This document shows, piece by piece, positions 35,915-44,116 of a DNA stretch of 64,000 nucleotides; positions within the stretch are counted from its first letter, which is position 1; every line of letters begins with the position of its first letter. The stretch lies in contig NZ_AHIL01000011.1 of NCBI RefSeq assembly GCF_000241525.1, positions 186,001 to 250,000 on the forward strand. The letters run 5' to 3'. The translations under genes were made by a program, and so were the position numbers. The stretch is from Comamonas testosteroni ATCC 11996. GTDB lineage: Bacteria > Pseudomonadota > Gammaproteobacteria > Burkholderiales > Burkholderiaceae_C. The notes beneath the pieces are model-generated. The model was not told the origin of the DNA. It saw only the letters and a program-made list of their open reading frames with translations, and searched no databases.

Positions 35915-37513
35915 TCAGGGAATGTCTCTGAGCAATCTGCGCAACACCTTGCCAGCGCCGGTGGCCGGCAAGGCATCGATGAAGCGCACCTCGCGCGGAG
36001 CCTTGTAGCTGGCCATGTTTTCCTTGCTCCAGGCCAGCAGCCCGTCCGCCTCCAGGCTTTGCCCGGCCTTGCGCACGATGAAGGCGCGCACGACCTCGCC
36101 TTTCTGGGCATCGGCAACACCGATCACGGCCGCCTGAGCGATGGCCGGATGCTTGATCAGAATGGTCTCCACCTCCTCGGGGAAGACGCTGTAGCCCGAG
36201 ACCTTGATCATCTCCTTGAAGCGGCCGATGAAGGTCAGATAGCCGTCCGCATCGAACTTGCCCATATCGCCGGTATGCACCCAGCCGTCCTTGAGCGTCC
36301 TGGCCGTGGCCTCGGGCTTGTTCCAGTAGCCCTTGAAGTTGCCCGGGCCGCGAATGATGATTTCGCCCACCTCGCCTGCCGCCAGCGGTGCGCCGGTCTC
36401 CGGATCTATCACCCGGATTTCGTTGCCCGGCGCGGGCTTGCCATGGGTGCCCCAGCGGATGGCATCGCCCGGCATGAAGGTATCCATGGTGTGGGTTTCG
36501 GACAGGCCGTAGGCCGCCTCGCTGGAGATGGCATTGGGTGCGAACCGGCGCCACTGCTGCGCCAGGTCCTCGGTGTAGGTGATGCCGAAGCTGGTGACGG
36601 TATTGCGGCGCAGCGCACTGAAATCCATCTTCTCCACGCCGGGCACCTGCATCAGCGCCACATTCATGGGCGCGATGCTGTACCACCAGCTGACGCGATA
36701 GCGCTCCAGCGCCTGCGCCACGGCCAGCGGATCGAAGCGATGCAGCAGCACGCAGGGCGCCCCCGAATGCACGGGCATGTTCACGCCCATGGACATGCCG
36801 GCGATGTGATAGAGCGGCGCCACGGCCAGCAGGACATCCTCGGCGCTGACCCCGGTCACCCGGGACGCACCGGCGGTCTTGTATGCGGCCGCGCCAAAGC
36901 TCAGCATAGCGCCCTTGGGCAGGCCCGTGGTCCCCGAGGTATAGGTCATCAGCGCCACCTCGTCCATGTCCACCTCGACATGGGAAGGCCTGGCGCCGCT
37001 GTGCATGAGATCCCAGAACGACGTCACATCGGCGGGCAGCTGCCGCACGGGGGCCTGCAGCTCGGCAGGCAGGGGCAGCGTGGGCGCTGCGGGCAACCAG
37101 TCGCCGTAGCGCACGGCCAGCACATGCTGCAGCGCGGTGCTGCCGCGCACCTTGTCCACCACGGGCAGCAGCACATCGGCCGCAATGATGATCCGTGCCT
37201 GCAGATCGTTGAGCTGGTATTCGAGCTCGTGCTCCTTGTTCAACGGCCCGCAGGGGCAGACGATGGCTCCGATCTTCTGCACCGCGTAGTGCGCCACGAT
37301 GTACTGCGGGCAGTTGTTCATGAACAGGGCGACGGGCTCGCCGGGCTTCACGCCCAGTTGCTGCAGATGCGCGGCCACGGCATCGCTGGCCTCATCCACC
37401 TGGCGCCAGCTGATGTGCTGTCCGTACCAGATATAGGCATCGCGCTCGGGATGCTGGCGCGCATTGCGGCGCAAGGCCTCATGCAGGGGAATGAGGATTT
37501 CGGATTCAGCCAT
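35915..37513 (-). CDS. Acyl-CoA synthetase (AMP-forming)
   Basis: A 532-residue adenylate-forming enzyme that activates a carboxylic acid to its CoA ester. The AMP-binding motif is MTYTSGTTGLPKGAML (near 192), the second motif is AAYGLSETHT (near 330) and the hinge region is HTGDMGKFDADGYLTFIGRF with the A8 motif EMIKVSGYSVFPEEVE. The catalytic lysine lies in the C-terminal ATGAGKVLRRLLRD. AGGAG lies 7 bp before the ATG. It is the first gene of a two-gene operon with the single-chain carboxylase. The acid is unknown; a medium or long fatty, aromatic or terpenoid acid would suit. Confidence 0.92.
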   Translation of the reverse strand: MAESEILIPLHEALRRNARQHPERDAYIWYGQHISWRQVDEASDAVAAHLQQLGVKPGEPVALFMNNCPQYIVAHYAVQKIGAIVCPCGPLNKEHELEYQLNDLQARIIIAADVLLPVVDKVRGSTALQHVLAVRYGDWLPAAPTLPLPAELQAPVRQLPADVTSFWDLMHSGARPSHVEVDMDEVALMTYTSGTTGLPKGAMLSFGAAAYKTAGASRVTGVSAEDVLLAVAPLYHIAGMSMGVNMPVHSGAPCVLLHRFDPLAVAQALERYRVSWWYSIAPMNVALMQVPGVEKMDFSALRRNTVTSFGITYTEDLAQQWRRFAPNAISSEAAYGLSETHTMDTFMPGDAIRWGTHGKPAPGNEIRVIDPETGAPLAAGEVGEIIIRGPGNFKGYWNKPEATARTLKDGWVHTGDMGKFDADGYLTFIGRFKEMIKVSGYSVFPEEVETILIKHPAIAQAAVIGVADAQKGEVVRAFIVRKAGQSLEADGLLAWSKENMASYKAPREVRFIDALPATGAGKVLRRLLRDIP

Positions 37514-37616
37514 GGTTGTCTCCTGGGTGTCTCGTGAAAACCGAGGTCTGGAGCCACTTTGCGGGCTTTCTCAGGGATTGCCTTAGGGCAATCTGCTGCT
37601 CGGCGTCTTGTCAATG

Positions 37617-37653
37617 TATACCTGCCGGTAGAACAATGCTACCCATTGGTATA
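37617..37653. promoter_or_regulatory. Candidate TetR operator
   Basis: The inverted repeat TATACCTGCCGGTAG (37617-37631) and its imperfect complement CTACCCATTGGTATA (37639-37653) has 11 of 15 paired bases with a 7-bp spacer. It ends 5 bp before the TetR start codon in the gap between the divergent acyl-CoA synthetase and tetR genes. The position suits autoregulation and control of the carboxylase operon. Confidence 0.6.
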
Positions 37654-37657
37654 ACGA

Positions 37658-38473
37658 ATGCGACACGCGCAAACCCTCATGCCTGCCACGCCCAGAAAGA
37701 CCGAAAAAAAGCCGGCTGCGCCAGTGGCGCCGCACGGCCGCCAGCGCCTGCCCACGGCAGGCTCCGACGAGAAGCGCGAGCGCATTCTCAAGGCCGCCGA
37801 AGCCTTGTTCGATCGCTATGGCTATGCCAACACCACCATCGAGCAGATCGTGCAGGCGCTGGGCGTGACCAAGCCTTTTGTCTACTACTACTTCCGCAAC
37901 AAGCAGGAGATCTTCGAGACCTTGTGCTGGGCTCCGACCGAGGCCTGCTTCACGGTGCTGGACTTTGCGGCCGACGACCCGCGCCCCGCGCATGAGAAAG
38001 CCGTGGACGGCCTGCAGCGCCTGATCGCCGCCACCATCGCGCACTACCCGGCGGGCTTTTTCCCCTACCGCGAGCCGCAGGCCTTCAGCCCGGCCTATCT
38101 CAAGGCCTCCCGCAATGTGGCCCAGCAGTTCTACAGGCAGTTCTGCGCCCTGCTCGACGAAGGCCGCGCCAGCGGGCATTTCGACTTCCGCGACACCCGC
38201 ATCACGGCCCAGGCGGCCTGCAGCCTGCCGGGCTTTCTCTACAACTGGTACCAGCCCGGCGGCAAGCTGGGGCCGGCCGAGATGGTGGTCGAGCTCACCG
38301 ATCTGGCCTCGCGCGTGCTGGGCCTGCGCAATCCTGCACCTGCACCTGCACCTGCACCTGCACCTGCACCTGCACCACGCAAGCGCGCGAGCCGCACTGC
38401 GCCGCCACCGCAAGACCCTTCGCCCCCCAGGCGCCGCAAGAGCGCTTCCTCCACCAGCCACAGCGCCAGCTGA
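37658..38473 (+). CDS. TetR-family repressor with Ala-Pro repeat tail
   Basis: The 271-residue regulator has a 36-residue basic N-terminal extension, then the TetR helix-turn-helix (SDEKRERILKAAEALFDRYG and TTIEQIVQALGVTKPFVYYY) and a ligand-binding domain to about residue 224. The tail starts with seven Ala-Pro dipeptides encoded by a CCTGCA repeat, and ends in an Arg/Ser/Pro-rich segment. An alternative ATG at 37679 would shorten it by seven residues. It is divergent from the acyl-CoA synthetase-carboxylase operon and probably controls it in response to an acyl-CoA. Confidence 0.88.
   Translation: MRHAQTLMPATPRKTEKKPAAPVAPHGRQRLPTAGSDEKRERILKAAEALFDRYGYANTTIEQIVQALGVTKPFVYYYFRNKQEIFETLCWAPTEACFTVLDFAADDPRPAHEKAVDGLQRLIAATIAHYPAGFFPYREPQAFSPAYLKASRNVAQQFYRQFCALLDEGRASGHFDFRDTRITAQAACSLPGFLYNWYQPGGKLGPAEMVVELTDLASRVLGLRNPAPAPAPAPAPAPAPRKRASRTAPPPQDPSPPRRRKSASSTSHSAS
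38333..38376. repeat. Hexanucleotide microsatellite (CCTGCA)7 inside tetR
   Basis: Just over seven perfect copies of CCTGCA encode alternating Ala-Pro between the ligand-binding domain and the basic tail of the TetR protein. Copy-number changes keep the frame. Confidence 0.95.
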
Positions 38474-38520
38474 GAGCCCCTGCGGCCAAGGCGCCATTCC
38501 AACTCCCTGGAGACAACACC

Positions 38521-39768
38521 ATGTCCGTTCGCTTCTCAGCCATTGCGCTGGCCGCCGGTCTTTGCGCCGGCAGCGTATCCGCCCAGACGGCTGAGCCGTT
38601 CAAGATCGCATTCATCGACCCGCTCTCCGGCCCGTTTGCCAATGTGGGTGAAGTCATGCGCAACCATGTGCTCTATGCCGTCGATGACGTGAACGCCAAG
38701 GGCGGCCTCTACAACGGCGCCAAGTTCCAGCTGCTGCAGTTCGACAGCAAGCTCTCGGCCCAGGAGAGCCAGAGCGCGCTGCAGGCCGCCATTGACCAGG
38801 GCGCGCGCGTGGTGGTGACGGGGGGCTCGGGCTCTTCGGTGGTCACGGCCCTGGTGCAGGCAGCATCGCGCTACAACCAGCGCAATCCAGGCAAGGAGGT
38901 GCTAGTACTCAACCACAGCTCGATCGATCCCGAACTGACCGGCAAGTCCTGCAGCTTCTGGCATTTCATGTTCGATGCCAACACGGCCATGCGCATGCAG
39001 GCCATCGCCAACTACATCAAGACCCAGCCCCAGATCCGCAAGGTCTTTCTGCTCAACCAGGACTATGCCCATGGCAAGCAATGGGCCAGCTTCGGGCGCA
39101 GCATGGTCGGCAAGGCAAGACCCGATGTGCAGTTCGTGGGCGAGACCCTGCACCCCATGGGCCGCATCAAGGACTTTGCGCCCTATGTGGCCAAGATCAA
39201 GGAAGTCGGAACCGATTCCATCATCACCGGCAACTGGGGCCAGGATCTGGCATTGCTGCTCAAGTCCGCCGGAGACTCGGGCTACGACCTGCGCTACTTC
39301 AACCACAGCGCAGGCGGCTTTCCGGGCACCGTGACCTCCATTTCCCAGGCCAGGATCGGCCAGGTGACCTGGGTCGCAGAATGGCACCCCGGCATGGCCG
39401 ACCGCGCCCAGGCCGACGCCCGCGCCAGAGAGTACAAGGCCAGGATGAGCCAGGACTTTCTGGCCCCGCGCATGGACCTGGTGCCGCGCATGCTGGCCGC
39501 TGCCATGGCCAAGGCACAGTCCACCGAGCCCGTGAAAATTGCCAAGGCCATGGAGGACATGTCCATGGACACTGTCTTCGGCCCCGTCAAGATGCGCGGC
39601 AAGGACCATCAGCTGCTGCTGCCCCAGGTCGTCAACACCATCGCCCCCGTGGATGGCAAGCTGGTCAAAACCGGCTGGGAAGGCACGAACTACGGTTTCA
39701 GAACCGACGCTGTCTATTCCGCCCAGCAGCTTGACCTACCGACCGAATGCCAGATGAAGCGACCTTGA
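38521..39768 (+). CDS. ABC transporter substrate-binding protein, branched-chain type
   Basis: A 415-residue periplasmic binding protein with signal peptide MSVRFSAIALAAGLCAGSVS (cleaved after SAQ). The mature start FKIAFIDPLSGPFANVGEVM is the Peripla_BP_6 pattern. It may bind a hydrophobic or aromatic acid, since related proteins serve such uptake systems; the ligand is not known. CTGGAG lies about 9 bp before the ATG, and the gene follows tetR by 47 bp on the same strand. No permease or ATPase gene is adjacent. It may feed the divergent acyl-CoA synthetase-carboxylase operon. Confidence 0.87.
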   Translation: MSVRFSAIALAAGLCAGSVSAQTAEPFKIAFIDPLSGPFANVGEVMRNHVLYAVDDVNAKGGLYNGAKFQLLQFDSKLSAQESQSALQAAIDQGARVVVTGGSGSSVVTALVQAASRYNQRNPGKEVLVLNHSSIDPELTGKSCSFWHFMFDANTAMRMQAIANYIKTQPQIRKVFLLNQDYAHGKQWASFGRSMVGKARPDVQFVGETLHPMGRIKDFAPYVAKIKEVGTDSIITGNWGQDLALLLKSAGDSGYDLRYFNHSAGGFPGTVTSISQARIGQVTWVAEWHPGMADRAQADARAREYKARMSQDFLAPRMDLVPRMLAAAMAKAQSTEPVKIAKAMEDMSMDTVFGPVKMRGKDHQLLLPQVVNTIAPVDGKLVKTGWEGTNYGFRTDAVYSAQQLDLPTECQMKRP

Positions 39769-39800
39769 GCAAAAGACTGCAACACAGCAACTGAAGCTTG

Positions 39801-39908
39801 AAACCGGCGCGCACCAAGCCAGAGACAGCGAGCAAGAGCCGCCTCGCAGCGAGGCTGTCGTCCTCCCTCCCGAAGAGAGAGGGGGAAGCCGCTACGCGGC
39901 TCAGGGGG
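39801..39908. repeat. Family B repeat, copy 3, overlapping the yggS stop codon
   Basis: The element contains CAGCGAGCAAGAGCCGCCTCG, a CTGTCGTCCTCCCTCC middle and GCCGCTACGCGGCTCAGGGGG at its end. The TCA of CTCAGGGGG is the yggS stop codon, so the repeat supplies the end of the gene. It also lies 33 bp past the binding-protein stop on the other strand. Confidence 0.8.
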
Positions 39909-40632
39909 TGGGCGTACCGTAGGTACGCCTTCCAAATATCCCGCTGCCCACGCGCACCATGGTGCTGCCCGCTGCCACGGCGGCGTCCAGATCGCCGGTC
40001 ATGCCCATGGACAGCGTGTCGAAATGCTCCAGCCCCGCGAGGCCACTGGCCTTGATGGACTCAAAAACAGCCTTGGCCTTTTTGTGGACTGCGCATTGCG
40101 CCTCGAAATCAGGAGCATCGTCAGGAATGCTCATGATGCCGCGCAGCTGTAGATTGGGCAGCTTCACCATGGCTTGGGCCAGCTCCAGGGCTTGCTCGGC
40201 CATGACGCCGGACTTGGTGGCGCCGCCATCCACATTGACCTGGATGCAGACATTGAGCCGTGCCATGCCCAGGGGGCGCTGGGCCGAAAGACGCTCGGCG
40301 ATCTTGAGCCGGTCCACGGTCTGGGCCCAGTCGAAATTCTCGGCCACCAGCCGCGTCTTGTTGCTCTGGATGGGGCCTATGCAATGCCATTGCAGCGCCT
40401 CGCCGCCCGCCAGCTGCATGGCGCGCACGGCGGCAATTTTCTCCACCGCCTCCTGGATATAGTTCTCGCCAAAGCTGCGCTGGCCGGCCAGCACCGCCTC
40501 GCGCACCGTATCCGCGCCGAAGGTCTTGGAAACGGCCAGCAGTTGCACCGATGTCACGGGCCGGCTTGCACTGGCGCAAGCGGCTGCAATGCGGGCATGA
40601 ATCTGCCCCAGATTGTTTTCAATCGTCGTCAT
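39901..40632 (-). CDS. yggS: PLP homeostasis protein
   Basis: YggS/PLPBP is a single-domain PLP-binding barrel without known catalysis that balances free PLP. The 243-residue protein has PLP Lys36 in LLAVSKTFGADTVREA, FGENYIQEAVEKI, WHCIGPIQSNKTRLVAENFD and SMGMTGDLDAAVAAGSTMVR, all family hallmarks. The start MTTIENNLGQIH at 40632 is supported by homology. It lies divergent to pilT with 37 bp between starts, a common arrangement. Its last codons and stop lie in family B copy 3. Confidence 0.95.
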   Translation of the reverse strand: MTTIENNLGQIHARIAAACASASRPVTSVQLLAVSKTFGADTVREAVLAGQRSFGENYIQEAVEKIAAVRAMQLAGGEALQWHCIGPIQSNKTRLVAENFDWAQTVDRLKIAERLSAQRPLGMARLNVCIQVNVDGGATKSGVMAEQALELAQAMVKLPNLQLRGIMSIPDDAPDFEAQCAVHKKAKAVFESIKASGLAGLEHFDTLSMGMTGDLDAAVAAGSTMVRVGSGIFGRRTYGTPTP

Positions 40633-40669
40633 AATTGGCGCCAGAGTATCAAACCAGAGAGGGATCTCC

Positions 40670-41713
40670 GTGGATATCACGCAATTGCTGGCATTCAGTG
40701 TCAAGAACAAGGCTTCGGACTTGCATTTGTCGGCAGGCCTGCCCCCCATGATTCGCGTCCACGGCGATGTGCGCCGCATCAACATCGATCCGCTGGACCA
40801 CAAGACCGTGCACGCCATGGTCTACGACATCATGAGCGATGCCCAGCGCAAGCAGTACGAAGAGTTTCTGGAAGTGGACTTTTCGTTCGAAATCGAAGGC
40901 CTGGCCCGGTTTCGTGTCAACGCCTTCAACCAGAACCGCGGCGCGGCGGCCGTGTTCCGTACCATTCCCAGCAAGATCCTGACACTGGAACAGCTCAACG
41001 CCCCCAAGATCTTCGCCGACCTGGCCCTGAAGCCGCGCGGCCTGGTGCTGGTGACCGGCCCCACGGGCTCGGGCAAGTCCACCACGCTGGCCGCCATGGT
41101 CAACTATCTCAACGAGACCGAGTACGGCCACATCCTGACGGTGGAAGACCCCATCGAATTCGTGCACGAGTCCAAGAAATGCCTGATCAACCAGCGCGAA
41201 GTCGGCCCCATGACGCTGTCGTTCGCGGCAGCCCTGAAGTCCGCGCTGCGTGAAGATCCGGACGCGATCCTGGTCGGCGAAATGCGAGACCTGGAAACCA
41301 TCCGCCTGGCCATGACTGCGGCCGAAACCGGTCACCTGGTGTTCGGCACGCTGCACACCTCGTCGGCGGCCAAGACCATCGACCGTATCATCGACGTGTT
41401 CCCGGCCGATGAAAAGGAAATGGTGCGCGCCATGCTGTCCGAGTCGCTGCAGGCCGTGATCTCACAGACGCTTTGCAAGACCAAGGACGGCCAGGGCCGG
41501 GTGGCCGCGCACGAGATCATGCTGGGCACGCCCGCCATCCGCAACCTGATCCGCGAAGCCAAGGTGGCGCAGATGTACTCCACCATCCAGACCAGCCAGA
41601 ACATGGGCATGCAGACCCTGGACCAGAACCTGACCGATCTGGTGCGCCGCAACCTCATCAGCCCGGCCGAAGCGCGCAGCAAGGCGAAGATTCCCGAAAA
41701 TTTCCCTGGATAA
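40670..41713 (+). CDS. pilT: Type IV pilus retraction ATPase PilT
   Basis: PilT powers pilus retraction from the cytoplasmic face. The 347-residue protein starts with GTG at 40670, read MDITQLLAFSVKNKASDLHL, with a GAGAGGGA ribosome site upstream. It has a PAS-like N-terminal domain, Walker A TGPTGSGKST (130-138), the Asp box VEDPIEF, Walker B ILVGEMRDLETIRLA, His box HLVFGTLHT and the PilT-specific AIRNLIREAK near the C-terminus. Length matches P. aeruginosa PilT. pilU follows after a 145-bp gap holding a family B repeat. Confidence 0.96.
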   Translation: MDITQLLAFSVKNKASDLHLSAGLPPMIRVHGDVRRINIDPLDHKTVHAMVYDIMSDAQRKQYEEFLEVDFSFEIEGLARFRVNAFNQNRGAAAVFRTIPSKILTLEQLNAPKIFADLALKPRGLVLVTGPTGSGKSTTLAAMVNYLNETEYGHILTVEDPIEFVHESKKCLINQREVGPMTLSFAAALKSALREDPDAILVGEMRDLETIRLAMTAAETGHLVFGTLHTSSAAKTIDRIIDVFPADEKEMVRAMLSESLQAVISQTLCKTKDGQGRVAAHEIMLGTPAIRNLIREAKVAQMYSTIQTSQNMGMQTLDQNLTDLVRRNLISPAEARSKAKIPENFPG

Positions 41714-41716
41714 GGT

Positions 41717-41815
41717 TCCCCCTGAGCGGCTTTGCCGCTTCCCCCTGAGGGGGACGACAGCCTTTGCTGCGGGACGGCCCTTGCTGGCTGCCTCTCGCTT
41801 GGGCCGTGCCAATTT
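41717..41815. repeat. Family B repeat, copy 4 (opposite orientation)
   Basis: Beginning 4 bp after the pilT stop, it reads CCCCCTGAGCGGCTTTGCCG, then CTTCCCCCTGAGGGGGACGAC and ends GGACGGCCCTTGCTGGC. It is inverted relative to copies 1-3 and 5, but so is the gene it follows, so orientation relative to the upstream gene is constant. Confidence 0.8.
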
Positions 41816-41858
41816 TTAAGAGTGGTCTTTGCTTGCGACCACTGGACAAGGAGTGATC

Positions 41859-42995
41859 ATGGAACGCGATCAGGCCAGTAAATTCATCAACGATCTGCTC
41901 AAGCTCATGGTCAGCCGCAACGGCAGCGACCTGTTCATCACGGCGGAGTTTCCGCCTGCCATCAAGATTGACGGCAAGGTCACCAAGGTCTCGCCCCAGC
42001 CGCTGAGCCAGCTGCATACGCTGGCCCTGGCGCGCTCCATCATGAACGACAGGCAGGTGGCGGACTTCGAGCACACCAAGGAGTGCAACTTCGCCATCTC
42101 GCCGGCCGGTGTGGGGCGCTTCCGTGTCAATGCCTTCATGCAGCAGGGCAAGGTCGGCATGGTGCTGCGTACCATTCCCACCACCCTGCCCACGATTGAC
42201 GGCCTGGGCGTGCCGCAGGTGCTCAAGGAAGTGACCATGACCAAGCGCGGCCTGTGCATCCTGGTGGGCGCGACGGGCTCGGGCAAGTCCACCACGCTGG
42301 CCGCCATGGTGGACTGGCGCAACGAGAACTCCTTCGGCCACATCATCACGGTGGAAGACCCCGTGGAATTCGTGCACCCGCACAAGAACTGCGTGGTCAC
42401 GCAACGCGAGGTGGGGCTGGATACGGACAGCTGGGAAGCGGCGCTCAAGAACACGCTGCGCCAGGCTCCCGATGTGATTTTGATGGGCGAAATCCGCGAC
42501 CGCGAAACCATGGAGCACGCGATTGCGTTCTCGGAAACGGGCCATCTGTGTCTGGCCACGCTGCATGCTAACAGTGCCAACCAGGCGCTGGACCGCATCG
42601 TCAACTTCTTCCCCGAAGAACGCCGTCCACAGCTGCTGATGGATGTGTCGCTGAACCTGCGGGCCCTCATCTCCCAGCGTCTGATTCCCAAGCAGGACAG
42701 CAAGGGCCGTGTCGCCGCCATCGAGGTGATGCTCAACTCTCCGCTGATTGCCGACCTGATCTTCAAGGGCGAGGTCGTCGAGATCAAGGAGATCATGAAG
42801 AAAAGCCGCAATATCGGCATGCAGACCTTTGACCAGGCGCTGTTCGACCTGTTCGAATCCAATCTCATCACCTACGAAGATGCGCTGCGCAATGCAGACT
42901 CGGTCAACGACCTGCGTCTGCAGATCAAGCTCAACAGCCAGCGCGCCCGGACTCTGGACCTGGCAGCCGGCACAGAACATCTGACCATCGTCTAA
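41859..42995 (+). CDS. pilU: PilT-like ATPase PilU
   Basis: PilU is a PilT paralogue that supports retraction in a PilT-dependent way. The 378-residue protein starts MERDQASKFINDLLKLMVSR with AAGGAG 5-7 bp upstream. It carries Walker A GATGSGKSTT, VEDPVEFVHPHKNC, Walker B VILMGEIRDRETMEHA and the His box HLCLATLHANSAN. In place of PilT's AIRNLIRE it has SPLIADLIFKGEV and a C-terminal extension (residues 345-378) typical of PilU. Confidence 0.95.
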   Translation: MERDQASKFINDLLKLMVSRNGSDLFITAEFPPAIKIDGKVTKVSPQPLSQLHTLALARSIMNDRQVADFEHTKECNFAISPAGVGRFRVNAFMQQGKVGMVLRTIPTTLPTIDGLGVPQVLKEVTMTKRGLCILVGATGSGKSTTLAAMVDWRNENSFGHIITVEDPVEFVHPHKNCVVTQREVGLDTDSWEAALKNTLRQAPDVILMGEIRDRETMEHAIAFSETGHLCLATLHANSANQALDRIVNFFPEERRPQLLMDVSLNLRALISQRLIPKQDSKGRVAAIEVMLNSPLIADLIFKGEVVEIKEIMKKSRNIGMQTFDQALFDLFESNLITYEDALRNADSVNDLRLQIKLNSQRARTLDLAAGTEHLTIV

Positions 42996-43143
42996 CCCCA
43001 AGGCGCCGGCATCTCCTCCCACAGGTGGAGCGCTGGCTTTGCTGTGGGGCGGCAGGGCCGCCCAGGACCCTGCTCTACGCCAAGGCCATGCACTGCGGCG
43101 CTACCATGATCGAACTGTTCCGCACCCAGTCTTAGAGGATTTC

Positions 43144-44055
43144 ATGAGCACAGCCACCATCGCCTCCCGCAGCTACGCACCCTGCACTTCCACTCCTGTG
43201 GCCTTTCTGGGTCTGGGTGTCATGGGCTATCCCATGGCCGGGCACCTGGCTGCGGCTGGCCATCAGGTCACGGTCTACAACCGCACGACCACCAAGGCCG
43301 AAGCCTGGGTCGAGGAATTTGTCGGCGGCCGCCATGCGGCCACGCCCCGTGAAGCCGTCAAGGGCGCACGCATGGTCTTCTCCTGCGTGGGCAACGATGA
43401 CGACCTGCGCTCCATTGTGCTGGGCGACGACGGCGCCTTTGCGGGCATGGAGCCTGGCGCCATCTTTGTCGATCACACCACGGCCTCGGCCCAGGTGGCG
43501 CGCGAGCTGTATGCCGAAGCACGCAAACGCGGCCTGCACTTCATGGATGCCCCGGTATCGGGTGGTCAGGCCGGTGCGGTCAACGGTCAGCTCACTGTCA
43601 TGTGCGGTGGCGATCAGGAGGTATTCGACCAGGTGGCACCGGTGGCTGATGCCTTCTCGCGCGCCTTTACCTATATGGGTGCCAGCGGCAGCGGTCAACT
43701 GACCAAGATGGTCAATCAGATCTGCATTGCGGGCCTGGTCCAGGGGCTGTCCGAAGCCATTGCCTTTGGCCTGCGCGCCGACCTGGACGTGGAGAAGGTC
43801 CTCGACGTGATCGGCAAGGGCGCCGCCCAGAGCTGGCAGATGGACAATCGCGGCAAGACCATGGCCGTGGGGAAGTTCGACTTCGGCTTTGCCGTGGACT
43901 GGATGCGCAAGGATCTGGGGCTGGTGCTGGCCGAGGCCCAGCGCAATGGCGCACGCCTTCCCGTCACCGCGCTGGTGGACCAGTTCTATGCCGATGTACA
44001 GGCCATGGGCGGCAATCGCTGGGATACTTCCAGCCTGATCCAGCGCTTGCGCTGA
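43144..44055 (+). CDS. NAD(P)-dependent 3-hydroxyisobutyrate dehydrogenase-family enzyme
   Basis: A 303-residue beta-hydroxyacid dehydrogenase. The dinucleotide-binding start is VAFLGLGVMGYPMAGHLAAA, preceded by a 16-residue extension. The substrate motif is FMDAPVSGGQAGAVNG and the catalytic Lys lies in SGQLTKMVNQICIAG. This family includes 3-hydroxyisobutyrate, tartronate semialdehyde and glyoxylate/succinic semialdehyde reductases; the substrate is not decided by sequence. AGAGGA lies 6 bp before the ATG at 43144; an upstream open frame from 43039 has no support. A strong terminator follows. Confidence 0.9.
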   Translation: MSTATIASRSYAPCTSTPVAFLGLGVMGYPMAGHLAAAGHQVTVYNRTTTKAEAWVEEFVGGRHAATPREAVKGARMVFSCVGNDDDLRSIVLGDDGAFAGMEPGAIFVDHTTASAQVARELYAEARKRGLHFMDAPVSGGQAGAVNGQLTVMCGGDQEVFDQVAPVADAFSRAFTYMGASGSGQLTKMVNQICIAGLVQGLSEAIAFGLRADLDVEKVLDVIGKGAAQSWQMDNRGKTMAVGKFDFGFAVDWMRKDLGLVLAEAQRNGARLPVTALVDQFYADVQAMGGNRWDTSSLIQRLR

Positions 44056-44069
44056 GCCGCTGCGCCATG

Positions 44070-44099
44070 AAAAAAGCCGGACTCGGGTCCGGCTTTTTT
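44070..44099. terminator. Bidirectional rho-independent terminator
   Basis: GCCGGAC and GTCCGGC form a stem around TCGG, flanked by six A residues on the left and six T residues on the right. It separates the convergent dehydrogenase and dolP genes. Confidence 0.95.
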
Positions 44100-44116
44100 G
44101 TGGCCCTCAGTTCGCC

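Noticed and set aside
39801..39908. Family B repeat considered as an integron attC site or insertion-sequence end
   Set aside because: It lacks the attC core sites, and no transposase, integrase or target duplication is visible near any copy.
43039..43143. N-terminal extension of the hydroxyisobutyrate-dehydrogenase-like enzyme
   Set aside because: It lacks a ribosome site and family similarity, whereas AGAGGA precedes the ATG at 43144.
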